Notes under the pieces: generated by a model
Database searches by the model: none
Told to the model about the DNA's origin: nothing
What the model saw: the letters and a program-made list of their open reading frames with translations, nothing else
From: Streptomyces tirandamycinicus
GTDB taxonomy: Bacteria > Actinomycetota > Actinomycetes > Streptomycetales > Streptomycetaceae
Reading direction: 5' to 3'
Assembly (NCBI RefSeq): GCF_003097515.1
Contig: NZ_CP029188.1
Location: 2,300,001 to 2,364,000 of the forward strand
Length of the DNA: 64,000 nucleotides
In this document: positions 28,535-37,357 of the stretch, piece after piece
Layout of the letters: every line of letters begins with the position of its first letter
Position numbering within the stretch: the stretch's first letter is position 1
Translations under genes and position numbers: made by a program

Positions 28535-29779
28535 GTGACCGACAGCGCCGGCACTCCCGCCGAACCGGACGACACCGCGGACCGCGCCCCCGGTGCGGGG
28601 TCCGGCACGGGCGGCGGGAGGCACGGGGGCGTCCGGAGGCAGCGGAGCAGGCGGCGGCAGCGGAGCAGGCGGCGGAGTCTGCGGTGGGCGGCGCTGGGTG
28701 TCTCGCTCCTCGTGATGCTGGTCTCGGGTGTCGGCTGGTGGCTGTACCGCAGCCTCGAGGGCAACATCACCACGGACCTGACCGCCGTGGAGGAGCTGGA
28801 GCGCTACGACAAGGAGCGTCCGCTGCCCGCCCCGCACGGCGCGCAGAACATCCTGCTCATCGGCTCCGACAGCCGCGCCGGCGCCGAGAACCGCAAGTAC
28901 GGCCGCGACAGGGGCGTCCAGCGCTCCGACACCACGATCCTGCTGCACATCGCCGGCGACCGCCGCAGTGTGACCGCGGTGTCCGTGCCCCGCGACCTCC
29001 TGGTCGGCATTCCGAGCTGCCGCACCGCCGAGGGCACCCGCAGCCGGGCCCAGCACGCCCAGTTCAACTCGGCGTTCGCCATCGGCGGTGCGGCGTGCAC
29101 GATCCGCACCGTCGAACGGCTCACCGGTGTCCGCATCGACCACCACATGGTCGTCGACTTCCACGGCTTCAAGAGCATGGTCGACGCCGTGGGCGGGGTG
29201 ACGGTCTGCCTGCCGGCGGCCATCGACGACCGGGACGCCCAGCTGAAGCTGAACGCCGGCAGGCAGACGCTGAACGGCGAGCAGGCCCTCGGCTACGTCC
29301 GGGCCCGCAAGTCCCTCGGCAACGGCAGCGACACCGAACGCATGGACCGCCAGCAGCAGTTCCTCGGCGCGCTGTTCGACAAGGTGCAGAGCAACGGGGT
29401 GCTGCTGAACCCGGCCCGCCTCTATCCCGTGCTGGACGCGGCGACCAGGTCGCTCACCACCGATCCGGGCCTGGACTCCCTCAAGGACCTCTTCGACCTC
29501 GCCCGTTCGCTGCGCGGGGTGCCGACGGAGCGCGTGCAGTTCCTCACCGTGCCGCGCCGGTCGCACCCGTACGACCCCAACCGCGACGTCCTGGTGCAGC
29601 CGGCGGCGAGCCGGCTCTTCGAGCGGTTGCGGCAGGACGCGCCGGTGCGCGTGGTGCCCAAGGAGACGACCACGAGCACCGTCGGCGACACGGAACGTGA
29701 CACCGCCACGGGGTCGCAGAATCCGTCCGCGACGCCGACGTTCTCCGGTACCAACGCCACGTCGGCCAGGTGCGGGTAA
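28535..29779 (+). CDS. LytR-CpsA-Psr (LCP) family protein 1
   Basis: 414 residues from the GTG at 28535 (VTDSAGTPAEPDDT), with a GGGAGGAC site. Short Arg-rich cytosolic N terminus, one membrane helix at about 49-70, then the extracellular LCP domain: NILLIGSDSRAG, VSVPRDLLVGIP, DHHMVVDFHGFKSMVDAVGGV, GEQALGYVRAR. LCP enzymes move wall teichoic acids or other glycopolymers from polyprenyl phosphate to peptidoglycan. The conserved Arg and Asp residues for the pyrophosphate are present. It ends with a short Thr/Ser-rich tail and has no LytR_C domain. Confidence 0.94.
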   Translation: MTDSAGTPAEPDDTADRAPGAGSGTGGGRHGGVRRQRSRRRQRSRRRSLRWAALGVSLLVMLVSGVGWWLYRSLEGNITTDLTAVEELERYDKERPLPAPHGAQNILLIGSDSRAGAENRKYGRDRGVQRSDTTILLHIAGDRRSVTAVSVPRDLLVGIPSCRTAEGTRSRAQHAQFNSAFAIGGAACTIRTVERLTGVRIDHHMVVDFHGFKSMVDAVGGVTVCLPAAIDDRDAQLKLNAGRQTLNGEQALGYVRARKSLGNGSDTERMDRQQQFLGALFDKVQSNGVLLNPARLYPVLDAATRSLTTDPGLDSLKDLFDLARSLRGVPTERVQFLTVPRRSHPYDPNRDVLVQPAASRLFERLRQDAPVRVVPKETTTSTVGDTERDTATGSQNPSATPTFSGTNATSARCG

Positions 29780-30011
29780 AGCCCTGCCCAAAGAGTCACC
29801 GGCAGTCCATGCGGATTGAGTGGATTGCCCGGTTGTAAGGTGCGTGGAATTTGTCACGGACGTCGCCCGGCGCTGAACTGGGCGGATAGTGTGACGCGAT
29901 CCGGTACATCCGGCCTTCCCGGCCGAGGACGCACACGACCGGACCGACGAATCGAGCGTCTCCCGGGGGGAGGGGCGCCGCGCGTGGCACCGACGGAGGA
30001 CTCAAGCAACC

Positions 30012-31748
30012 GTGGATGCGCAGAGCCGTGGGCAGGCGGACGACATCGACCCCGCCGACCAGTGGGTACTGAACCCGCAGACGGGCAATTACGAACTGCG
30101 ATTGGATCGTTCCGCTCCGCAGCCGGCCTCCCCCCGCTCCGCCGGCGCGTCTCGCAGAGCTGCCGGCCGCCGCGGCACTTCCGGCACGCCCACGACCGCC
30201 GACGTCCCGGGGCAGCGCACCCGGCGCCCGGGGCGCGGCGGCAACCCTCGGGGTGGAGACGGCGGCGGGCGCGGTACGCAGCAGACCGCGGCGGGCCGCC
30301 GGAAGCGCAAGCAGCAGAAGAGCAGGAAGAAGTCGGCGGCGGTGTGGACCGGCGGCGTGATGGCCTGCGTCCTCGTCGCCGGCTCGGCGTTCGCGTACTA
30401 CCTGTACGAGCGGCTCAACGGGAACCTCAACACGGTCGACGTCGGTGACGCCGGTTCCAAGGGGTTCAGCAAGGACGGGCCGGTCAACATCCTCATCCTG
30501 GGCACCGACAAGCGCACCGGGGCGGGCAACGAGGGGTACGGCGACAAGGGCAGCAGCGGCCACGCCGACACCACGTTCCTGTTCCACGTCTCCGAGGACC
30601 GGACCAACGCCACCGCGCTGAGCATCCCCCGCGACCTCATCACCGACATCCCGGACTGCCCCACGAAGCAGCCCGACGGCTCGACCAAGATAATCAAGGG
30701 CTCCCAGGGCGTCCGCTTCAACGAGAGTTTCGGCGTCGGGGGCCGCGACCCCGGGTGCACGATGCGCACGGTCAAGCAGATGACCGGCGTACCGGTCGAC
30801 CACTTCATGATGGCCGACTTCAACGCGGTGAAGACGCTCTCGACCGCCGTCGGCGGTGTGGAGGTCTGCCTGGTCAAGCCCATCAAGGACCGGGAGTCCA
30901 AGCTGGATCTGCCGGCCGGAAAGCAGCGGGTCGCGGGTGAGGACGCCCTCGCCTTCGTCCGCAATCGGCACGGCCTGGGCAACGAGAGCGATCTCGACCG
31001 CATCAAGCAGCAGCAGCAGTTCGTGGCGTCGATGATCCGGCAGATGAAGGAAGACACGCTGGGCAACCCGAAGAAGATGTTCGCGGTGGCGGAGGCCGCG
31101 ACCCAGGCGCTCACCGTCGACAGCGCGATCGGGGACATCCCCAAACTGACGGCCATGGCCCAGGAACTCGGCAAGATCGACATCAAGCACATCAGCTTCG
31201 CGACCGTGCCCGTGGTCGACAACACGGACGGCGCCACCGTCCTCCTCGACGAGGTCAAGGCGCCACAGGTGTTCAGCATGATCCAGAACGACGTCTCCTT
31301 CACCGAGGTCAAGAAGAAGGAGTCGGCGGCCAAGGACAAGCAGGCCGCCCTGCTCGAGGGTGCGAGGGCCGACGCCTCCGAGGTCCGGGTCGACGTCTAC
31401 AACGGCAGCGACACCCCGGGGGCGGCGCAGAAGACGCTGAACTGGCTGCAGGTCGAGAAGGGCGTGCTCAAGTCGACCAACAAGAGCAACGCCCCGGAGA
31501 AGACGGACAAGACGACACTGCAGTACGCACCGGACCAGGCCGACCAGGCCCGCAAGCTCGCCGACCTCATGGGTCTGCCCGCCACCGCGCTCAAGCCCGG
31601 CACACAGGATGCCGGAGGCGCCGGGGACACAGCGGCGATGGTTCTCACGCTCGGTGCCGACTTCAAGGGCGCGGGGGTGCCCGTCACCGCACCGGCGAAG
31701 CCGCCGGTGGACAAGGTCGAAGCAGACAAGCAGGTGTGCGCCCAGTGA
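30012..31748 (+). CDS. LytR-CpsA-Psr (LCP) family protein 2 with LytR_C domain
   Basis: 578 residues from the GTG at 30012, with a GGAGGAC site. The cytosolic N terminus is about 108 residues, Arg/Gly-rich, beginning MDAQSRGQADDIDPADQW, a start seen in other Streptomyces LCPs. A helix at about 109-131 leads to the LCP domain (NILILGTDKRTG, LSIPRDLITDIPDCP, DHFMMADFNAVKTLSTAVGGV, ALAFVRNRHGLG). A C-terminal LytR_C domain (about 450-560) starts with VRVDVYNGSDTPG. It is followed 50 bases later by LCP 3, probably an operon. Confidence 0.95.
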   Translation: MDAQSRGQADDIDPADQWVLNPQTGNYELRLDRSAPQPASPRSAGASRRAAGRRGTSGTPTTADVPGQRTRRPGRGGNPRGGDGGGRGTQQTAAGRRKRKQQKSRKKSAAVWTGGVMACVLVAGSAFAYYLYERLNGNLNTVDVGDAGSKGFSKDGPVNILILGTDKRTGAGNEGYGDKGSSGHADTTFLFHVSEDRTNATALSIPRDLITDIPDCPTKQPDGSTKIIKGSQGVRFNESFGVGGRDPGCTMRTVKQMTGVPVDHFMMADFNAVKTLSTAVGGVEVCLVKPIKDRESKLDLPAGKQRVAGEDALAFVRNRHGLGNESDLDRIKQQQQFVASMIRQMKEDTLGNPKKMFAVAEAATQALTVDSAIGDIPKLTAMAQELGKIDIKHISFATVPVVDNTDGATVLLDEVKAPQVFSMIQNDVSFTEVKKKESAAKDKQAALLEGARADASEVRVDVYNGSDTPGAAQKTLNWLQVEKGVLKSTNKSNAPEKTDKTTLQYAPDQADQARKLADLMGLPATALKPGTQDAGGAGDTAAMVLTLGADFKGAGVPVTAPAKPPVDKVEADKQVCAQ

Positions 31749-31798
31749 CCCCGGAGCACCGGGGCGCGCGGCGCGCCTGAAGACAGGGGGGACCAGGG

Positions 31799-33523
31799 GT
31801 GGGACGGAGCAGCGTGCAAGGGGAGGACACGCGGGAGCGTGTCGGGCACGCCGGGGAACACGGCTCGGGCCGCGGCGGCGCCGTGCGGGAGCAGGACGGT
31901 TCGGCCGGCACCGACGACGGCGGGGAGGGATCCCCACCGGCGGCGGCACCGGCCGGCGGGAGCAGCGGACGGCCCGGGACGCTCGGTGGCCCGGGTGGCC
32001 CGGGTGGCCCGGGACGGCGCGGCAGACGCCGGACGCTGCGGTGGGTGGCCTGCGTGCTCTCCCTGCTGATACTCGGCACGGCGGGTGCCGGTTACCTCTA
32101 CTACGAGCACCTGAACGGCAACATCCGGACGGACGACCTCAACCTCGGCAAGAACGGGATGGCCGGCCACAAGGTGAACGCCGCCGGCCAGACTCCGCTG
32201 AACATCCTGCTGATCGGCTCGGACGCGCGGGACTCGGCCGAGAACAAGGCGCTCGGCGGCGCCCGGGACACCTTCGACGGCCCGCCGCTGGCGGATGTGC
32301 AGATGCTGGTCCACGTCTCCGCGGACCGCAGCAACATGTCGGTGATCAGCATGCCCCGGGACACCGTGCTGAAGATCCCGGAGTGCACGGACCGCAGCGG
32401 CAAGGTGTACGAGGAGACCGGCTGGACGCTCACCAACGAGTCCCTCAGCCGCGGTGGCCCCGGCTGCACGGTGGCCACCTGGTACAAGCTCACCGGCATC
32501 ACCATCGACCACTTCATGCAGGTCGACTTCGCCGGCGTGGTGTCGATGGCGGACGCGATCGGCGGGGTGCCCGTCTGCGTCAAGGACAACGTCTACTCGC
32601 GCAACAGCCGTGGGCAGGGCTCCGGTCTCAAGCTGAAGGCGGGCACGACCTCGGTCAAGGGCGAGCAGGCGCTGCAGTGGCTGCGCACCCGGTACGGCTT
32701 CAAGGACGGCACCGACCTGGCCCGCACGGAAGCCCAGCACATGTACATGAACTCGATGGTGCGGGAGCTGCGCAGGAGCACCAAGCTCACCGACCCCGCC
32801 AAGCTGCAGAGCCTGGCCGAGGCCGCCACCTCCGCTCTCACGGTCGACGCGGGCCTGGACACGGTGGCCAAGCTGTACGCCCTGGCCGAGGAGTTCAAGC
32901 AGGTGCCGACGGAGCGCATCACCATGACGACGATGCCGAACTTCTACAGCCGGCGCCCCGGTTTCGCCGGCAAGGTCGAACCCCTGCAGCCGGACGCCGA
33001 GCAGGTGTTCCGCATGGTGCGCGAGGACATCCCGCTCGACGGAAAGGCGTCCAGGCGCACGGCGCCCGCGGCGCCCGCATCGCCGGCAGCGCCCGAGGAC
33101 CCCGCCCCGGCGGCGGGCGAGATCGGCGTGCTGGTGCAGAACGGTACGTACACCGATGAACTGGGGGCCGCGCGGGGGCGGGCCACCGAGATCGCGGGGG
33201 TTCTGACCGGCAAGGGCTTCACCCGGGCGGCGGCGGACAGCCGGACCGATCCGCAGGACCGGACGGTGGTGTTCTACCCGAGCGCGGAGCTGGCGGGCGA
33301 TGCGCGGGCGGTGGCCGAGGCGATCGGCCTTCCGGTCTCCTCGGTGCTGAAGTCCACGGACGTGTCGGGTGTGACGCTGGTGGTGGGCGCGGACTGGCGG
33401 GAGGGCACCGCCTATCCGAAGGACGCGGCCGGGAACGACGCCAAGGCGCCGTCGTCCGCGAAGCCGCTCAACGCGGGTGACACCGGGGCCTGCATGGACG
33501 TGCAGCCGGGCTTCACCTGGTAG
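31799..33523 (+). CDS. LytR-CpsA-Psr (LCP) family protein 3 with LytR_C domain
   Basis: 574 residues from the GTG at 31799, with a GGGGGGACC site. The Gly/Pro-rich cytosolic N terminus has GGPGGPGGPG repeats; the helix is at about 81-101. LCP domain: NILLIGSDARDS, ISMPRDTVLKIPECT, DHFMQVDFAGVVSMADAIGGV, ALQWLRTRYGF. A Pro/Ala linker precedes a LytR_C domain (IGVLVQNGTYTDELG). Conserved cysteines in the loops (IPECTD, GGPGCTV, PVCVKD) suggest extracellular disulfides. It follows LCP 2 closely and should share its transcript and function in glycopolymer attachment. Confidence 0.95.
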   Translation: MGRSSVQGEDTRERVGHAGEHGSGRGGAVREQDGSAGTDDGGEGSPPAAAPAGGSSGRPGTLGGPGGPGGPGRRGRRRTLRWVACVLSLLILGTAGAGYLYYEHLNGNIRTDDLNLGKNGMAGHKVNAAGQTPLNILLIGSDARDSAENKALGGARDTFDGPPLADVQMLVHVSADRSNMSVISMPRDTVLKIPECTDRSGKVYEETGWTLTNESLSRGGPGCTVATWYKLTGITIDHFMQVDFAGVVSMADAIGGVPVCVKDNVYSRNSRGQGSGLKLKAGTTSVKGEQALQWLRTRYGFKDGTDLARTEAQHMYMNSMVRELRRSTKLTDPAKLQSLAEAATSALTVDAGLDTVAKLYALAEEFKQVPTERITMTTMPNFYSRRPGFAGKVEPLQPDAEQVFRMVREDIPLDGKASRRTAPAAPASPAAPEDPAPAAGEIGVLVQNGTYTDELGAARGRATEIAGVLTGKGFTRAAADSRTDPQDRTVVFYPSAELAGDARAVAEAIGLPVSSVLKSTDVSGVTLVVGADWREGTAYPKDAAGNDAKAPSSAKPLNAGDTGACMDVQPGFTW

Positions 33524-33813
33524 CGCGCGGAGGGGCTGGAGGGCAGGTCGGCGAAGCAGACGGACGGCCGCAGGTGGGCGGACGCGGTTCAGCGGGTGGG
33601 CCGTTCGGCACCCGGTCGGCACCCGGCCCGTCGGACGCCCGTCGGACGGCCCCGTCCCCTGAGCGCGTACCCCCCCCCTGAGCGGGGAGGTCCTCGGAGC
33701 GGAGCCCGTCCGCGAAGCCGGGCCGTCCGCCGAGCCGCGCCGTCCTCGAAGCCGCGCCGTCCGCGGAGCCGCGCCGTCCGCGGACCGCACCGCGCTCGGT
33801 GCGGTCCGCGGGA

Positions 33814-34851
33814 TCAGGCCTGCGTCGGCGCGGTCACCGCCGGCCGGCGGCTCTCGATGACCTTCCTCGCCAGCGAACGCGGGCTCGTCAGGAAGCCGAA
33901 ACCCCACGACATGTGCATCGTCGCCAGCGCCACCGGGATCCGGACACGGGCCTTCCAGGGGAGGCCCTTCCCCGCCGGGACCGAACCCGCGGTGATCGCC
34001 GCGAGGTAGCCGGCCGGGATGACGAAGCCGAGCGGGGTCAGCGTCGCACCCACCACCAGACCTGCGGCGATCGCGCACACGGCCGTCGGCGGCGCGAGAT
34101 AGCGGAGGTTGATCGAGCCCGAGTGGTAGCGGGCGACGACATGGCGCCAGCGGCCGTAGTCCTTGTACTGCTTGGCGAGAGCCCTCACGGAGGGGCGCGG
34201 CCGGTACTGGACCCTCAGCTCCGGAGAGAACCAGATCAGGCCGCCGGCCTCGCGGATGCGGAAGTTCAGCTCCCAGTCCTGGGCTCGGATGAACTCCTCG
34301 TTGTAGCCGCCCTGCCGCTCCAGCGCCTCGCGGCGGAAGACGCCCAGGTACACGGTCTCCGCGGGCCCCGCCTCGCCGCCCGTGTGGAAGGCCGCGTTGC
34401 CGACGCCGATCTTCGAGGTCATCGCGGCGGCGACGGCGTGCTCCCAGTCGTTCTCGCCCTCGGCGTGCATGATGCCGCCCACGTTCTGCGCGCCGGTCTC
34501 CTCCAGCAGGCGGACGGCGGTCGCGATGTAGTCCGGTGACAGCATCCCGTGGCCGTCGACGCGCACGACGATCGGGTGGCGGGAGGCCTTGATCGCGGCG
34601 TTGAGCGCGGCGGGCGTACGGCCGGTGGGGTTGGGGACCGTGTGCACCCGGCCCCAGGGATTCGACGCCGTCTCGCGCACCAGTTCCGCGGCGATCTCGT
34701 CGGTGCGGTCGGTCGACGGGCCGAGGGCGATCACCACCTCCATCTCGCCTGCGTAGTCCTGCTGCAGGATGTGGCGGACGGCGTCGCGCAGATGACGTTC
34801 CTCGTTGAGGACCGGCATGATCACGGAGACGGCGGGAGGGGCGGCTGGCAT
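33814..34851 (-). CDS. Family-2 glycosyltransferase, membrane associated
   Basis: 345 residues. GT2 fold: VSVIMPVLNEERHLRDAV at the N terminus, VVRVDGHGMLSPDY containing the DxD-like metal site (DGH), and AQDWELNFRIREAGG as the acceptor-side ED motif. C-terminal hydrophobic stretches (about 245-290) tether it to the membrane. It is likely to extend a lipid-linked glycan at the cytosolic face. Placement between LCP 3 and LCP 4 suggests that its product is a substrate of the LCP enzymes, but donor and acceptor are unknown. It is divergent from LCP 4 and has a CGAGGAA site. Confidence 0.92.
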   Translation of the reverse strand: MPAAPPAVSVIMPVLNEERHLRDAVRHILQQDYAGEMEVVIALGPSTDRTDEIAAELVRETASNPWGRVHTVPNPTGRTPAALNAAIKASRHPIVVRVDGHGMLSPDYIATAVRLLEETGAQNVGGIMHAEGENDWEHAVAAAMTSKIGVGNAAFHTGGEAGPAETVYLGVFRREALERQGGYNEEFIRAQDWELNFRIREAGGLIWFSPELRVQYRPRPSVRALAKQYKDYGRWRHVVARYHSGSINLRYLAPPTAVCAIAAGLVVGATLTPLGFVIPAGYLAAITAGSVPAGKGLPWKARVRIPVALATMHMSWGFGFLTSPRSLARKVIESRRPAVTAPTQA

Positions 34852-35040
34852 GGGTTCCTCGGGGTCCGGGGGGGTGTCCCCCGGGAGACAACGGCCTCGG
34901 GGAGACAGCGGCGTCGCCCGCCACGTTACCGCGAACGGGGGACAACGATGCGCGCCTCCCCCCGGCCTCCCCGTGCCGCAGATCGTATGGGCCTACGGTG
35001 CTCAGGATCACCGGTCTGCTGCCCCGCGGAGGTGCCCCTC

Positions 35041-36624
35041 GTGCCCACACCGCCCCGCTCGCCCCGTCCGCGACCGGCGGCGGGCCGCCCCAGACCGGTT
35101 CCCAAGCCGGCGGCGGGCCGCCCCGGACCGGAGGCACAGCGTCGGCGCGGTACGGCACAGCGGCAGGGGACGGCGGGGAACGGCCGCCGGGGGCCGGCCC
35201 CGCGCACCCGCGGGCGGGGGCGGGCGGAGCGGCCCCGCTGGGGGATGCGGGTGGTGACGACCCTCTCGGTGCTGGTGCTCGGTGTGGGCGGCATCGGTCA
35301 CGCCCTGGTGACGGGGCTGGACAGCGGGATCGGCCGGGTCGATCCCTTCAGGGACATGAAGAACCGCCCGGAGCACGGCAACGGGACGAACATCCTGCTC
35401 GTCGGCACCGACGGCCGGGACACGGTCACCAAGGAGGAGCGCCACAAGTACCGGCTGGGCGGAGCCCCCTGCCGCTGCACCGACACGATCATGCTGGTGC
35501 ACATCTCCGAGGACCGGGGGCGGGCGAGCATCGTGAGCCTCCCCCGCGACTCGTACGCGGAGATCCCCGCCCACACGGACCTGACCACCGGCGAGAAGCA
35601 CGGCCTGCACGCGGTGAAGCTGAACGCGGCGTACGCGGAGGGAGGGCCCGCGCTGACCGTACGGGCCGTGGAGGACCTGACCAGGGTGCGGGTCGACCAC
35701 TACCTCGAAATCGACTTCCGCAGCTTCATGAGGACCGTCGACGCGATCGGCGGGGTGGAGGTCTGCACCGCCCGGCCGATGAAGGACACCCACTCCGGCC
35801 TCGACCTCAAGGCGGGCACGCACCGGCTCGACGGCGCGCAGGCACTGCAGTACGTGCGGGCCCGGCATGTCGACGGGGCGGCCGACCTGGGGCGGATGCA
35901 GCGCCAGCAGCGGTTCGTGGCGGCGCTGGTACAGCAGGCCACCAGCAGCGGGGTGCTGCTGAACCCGGTGAAGTTCCGCCAGGTCAGCACCGCGGCGCTG
36001 AACTCGGTACGGGCCGACCGGGGCTTCGGCACCGACCAGTTCCTCACGCTGGGCAAGGCGATGAGGGGCTTCACCCCGGCGTCGACGGAGTTCGTCTCCG
36101 TGCCCGTGAAGGACCCGAGCTTCCCGGTGAAGGGCGTCGGCTCGACGGTGAAGTGGGACCCGGTGAAGGCGGAGCGGCTCTTCCGGGCCGTGCGCGAGGA
36201 CAGGCCGCTCGCCCCGGAACGTCCGCGGGCGGCCGCGTCCGCGCCCGCCGCCAAGGTCGTCGACGTCCCACCGCAGCAGGTCCGGGTGCAGGTCTACAAC
36301 GGGACGCAGCTGGACGGGCTCGGCTCCCGGGTGGACTCCGCCCTGCGGGCGACCGGGTTCAACACCACGCGGACCCCGCTGAACGGCGGCAAGCGCGACG
36401 TGAAGCGCACCTTCATCACCTACGACCCGCGCTGGGACCGCTCGGCGAGGTCCCTGGCGGTGGCGCTGCCGGGCGCCGAGCTGCGCCCCGTGAAGGGCCA
36501 GGGCCCGACGCTCCATGTGACGGCGGGCTCCGGCTTCACCTCGGTGACCCCCGTCCGGGCGGAGACCCCGCGGCCCAGGGGCGCCTTCGGCGCCGTCACC
36601 GGCGACGAGGTCCTCTGCCGCTGA
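35041..36624 (+). CDS. LytR-CpsA-Psr (LCP) family protein 4 with LytR_C domain
   Basis: 527 residues from the GTG at 35041 (VPTPPRSPRPRP), with GGAGG nine bases upstream; the open frame extends left in a non-coding, shadow manner. Pro/Arg-rich N terminus with AAGRPxP repeats, helix at about 69-90. LCP domain: NILLVGTDGRDT, VSLPRDSYAEIP, DHYLEIDFRSFMRTVDAIGGV, LQYVRARHVD. The C-terminal LytR_C domain starts VRVQVYNGTQLDGLG. Same family and role as the neighbouring LCPs but monocistronic, divergent from the GT2 gene and convergent with the thioesterase. Confidence 0.94.
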   Translation: MPTPPRSPRPRPAAGRPRPVPKPAAGRPGPEAQRRRGTAQRQGTAGNGRRGPAPRTRGRGRAERPRWGMRVVTTLSVLVLGVGGIGHALVTGLDSGIGRVDPFRDMKNRPEHGNGTNILLVGTDGRDTVTKEERHKYRLGGAPCRCTDTIMLVHISEDRGRASIVSLPRDSYAEIPAHTDLTTGEKHGLHAVKLNAAYAEGGPALTVRAVEDLTRVRVDHYLEIDFRSFMRTVDAIGGVEVCTARPMKDTHSGLDLKAGTHRLDGAQALQYVRARHVDGAADLGRMQRQQRFVAALVQQATSSGVLLNPVKFRQVSTAALNSVRADRGFGTDQFLTLGKAMRGFTPASTEFVSVPVKDPSFPVKGVGSTVKWDPVKAERLFRAVREDRPLAPERPRAAASAPAAKVVDVPPQQVRVQVYNGTQLDGLGSRVDSALRATGFNTTRTPLNGGKRDVKRTFITYDPRWDRSARSLAVALPGAELRPVKGQGPTLHVTAGSGFTSVTPVRAETPRPRGAFGAVTGDEVLCR

Positions 36625-36668
36625 CGCACCCGGCGGAGGGGACGGGGGCGGGTTCCCCAACTGAGCTG

Positions 36669-36711
36669 GTCCTCGTACCCCTCGGCTTCCCTAGTCCTCG
36701 TACCCCTCGGC
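36669..36711. repeat. Duplicated 3' end of the thioesterase gene
   Basis: GTCCTCGTACCCCTCGGC occurs at 36694-36711 as the last sense codons of the thioesterase gene (minus strand) and again at 36669-36686 just beyond its TAG stop, a 25-base period. Confidence 0.85.
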
Positions 36712-37239
36712 CGCGCGGCGCTCGCGCAGTTCCTTGATGGCGCGCCGGCGGGCCAGCCGGTGGGTGCGGCGGATCTGCGCTTCCTGGTAGCGCCGCTTGT
36801 CGCGCTCCGTCTCGGGCACCACGGGCGGGACGGGACGGGGTTTGCCGTCCGCGTCGACGGCGGCGAACACCAGGTACGCGGAGCCGACCTGGGTCGCGGG
36901 GGCCGACTCGTTCCAGCGCTCGGCGAGCACCCTGACGCCGACCTCCATCGAGGACCGGCCGGTCCAGTTGACCTGGGCCTTCACATGTACGAGGTCGCCC
37001 ACCCTGACCGGCTCCAGGAAGACCATCTCGTCCATGGAGGCCGTGACCGCCGGTCCGCCGGAGTGCCGGCCGGCCACGGCGCCCGCCGCGTCATCCACCA
37101 ATTTCATGATCACGCCACCGTGCACCGTCCCCAGGAGGTTGGTGTCACTGTGCGTCATGATGTGGCTGAGGGTGGTACGCGAAGCCGATGTCGGCTTACC
37201 CGGAATATCGCTCTCCGAGCGCTGGGCCTGGTCTGTCAT
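36691..37239 (-). CDS. Acyl-CoA thioesterase, hotdog fold (acyl-CoA hydrolase family)
   Basis: 182 residues from MTDQAQRSESDIPGK at 37239, with GGAGGG four to six bases upstream; the frame runs 40 codons further without support. The hotdog domain of the cytosolic acyl-CoA hydrolase type is clear: SHIMTHSDTNLLGTVHGGVIMKLVDDAAGAVA contains the catalytic Asn/Asp region, followed by VTASMDEMVFLEPVRVGDLV. The basic C terminus (HRLARRRAIKELRERR) is unusual and could bind nucleic acid or membrane. It hydrolyses acyl-CoA; chain length unknown. Divergent from LCP 5. Confidence 0.93.
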   Translation of the reverse strand: MTDQAQRSESDIPGKPTSASRTTLSHIMTHSDTNLLGTVHGGVIMKLVDDAAGAVAGRHSGGPAVTASMDEMVFLEPVRVGDLVHVKAQVNWTGRSSMEVGVRVLAERWNESAPATQVGSAYLVFAAVDADGKPRPVPPVVPETERDKRRYQEAQIRRTHRLARRRAIKELRERRAAEGYED

Positions 37240-37344
37240 GCCCTCCACCCTATGCGGGCCCCGGGCACCGCGGCATTGCATCAGGTTCGCTACAGCCCCG
37301 GTGTGATTTGTCACCCGCCCTGTCGGGCTTTCGGCCACGGGCTG

Positions 37345-37350
37345 CACACT
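37345..37350 (+). promoter_or_regulatory. -10-like CACACT, candidate leaderless promoter of LCP 5
   Basis: CACACT, seven bases, then ATG at 37358. No purine-rich ribosome site precedes the ATG. Confidence 0.4.
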
Positions 37351-37357
37351 GTTGCGC

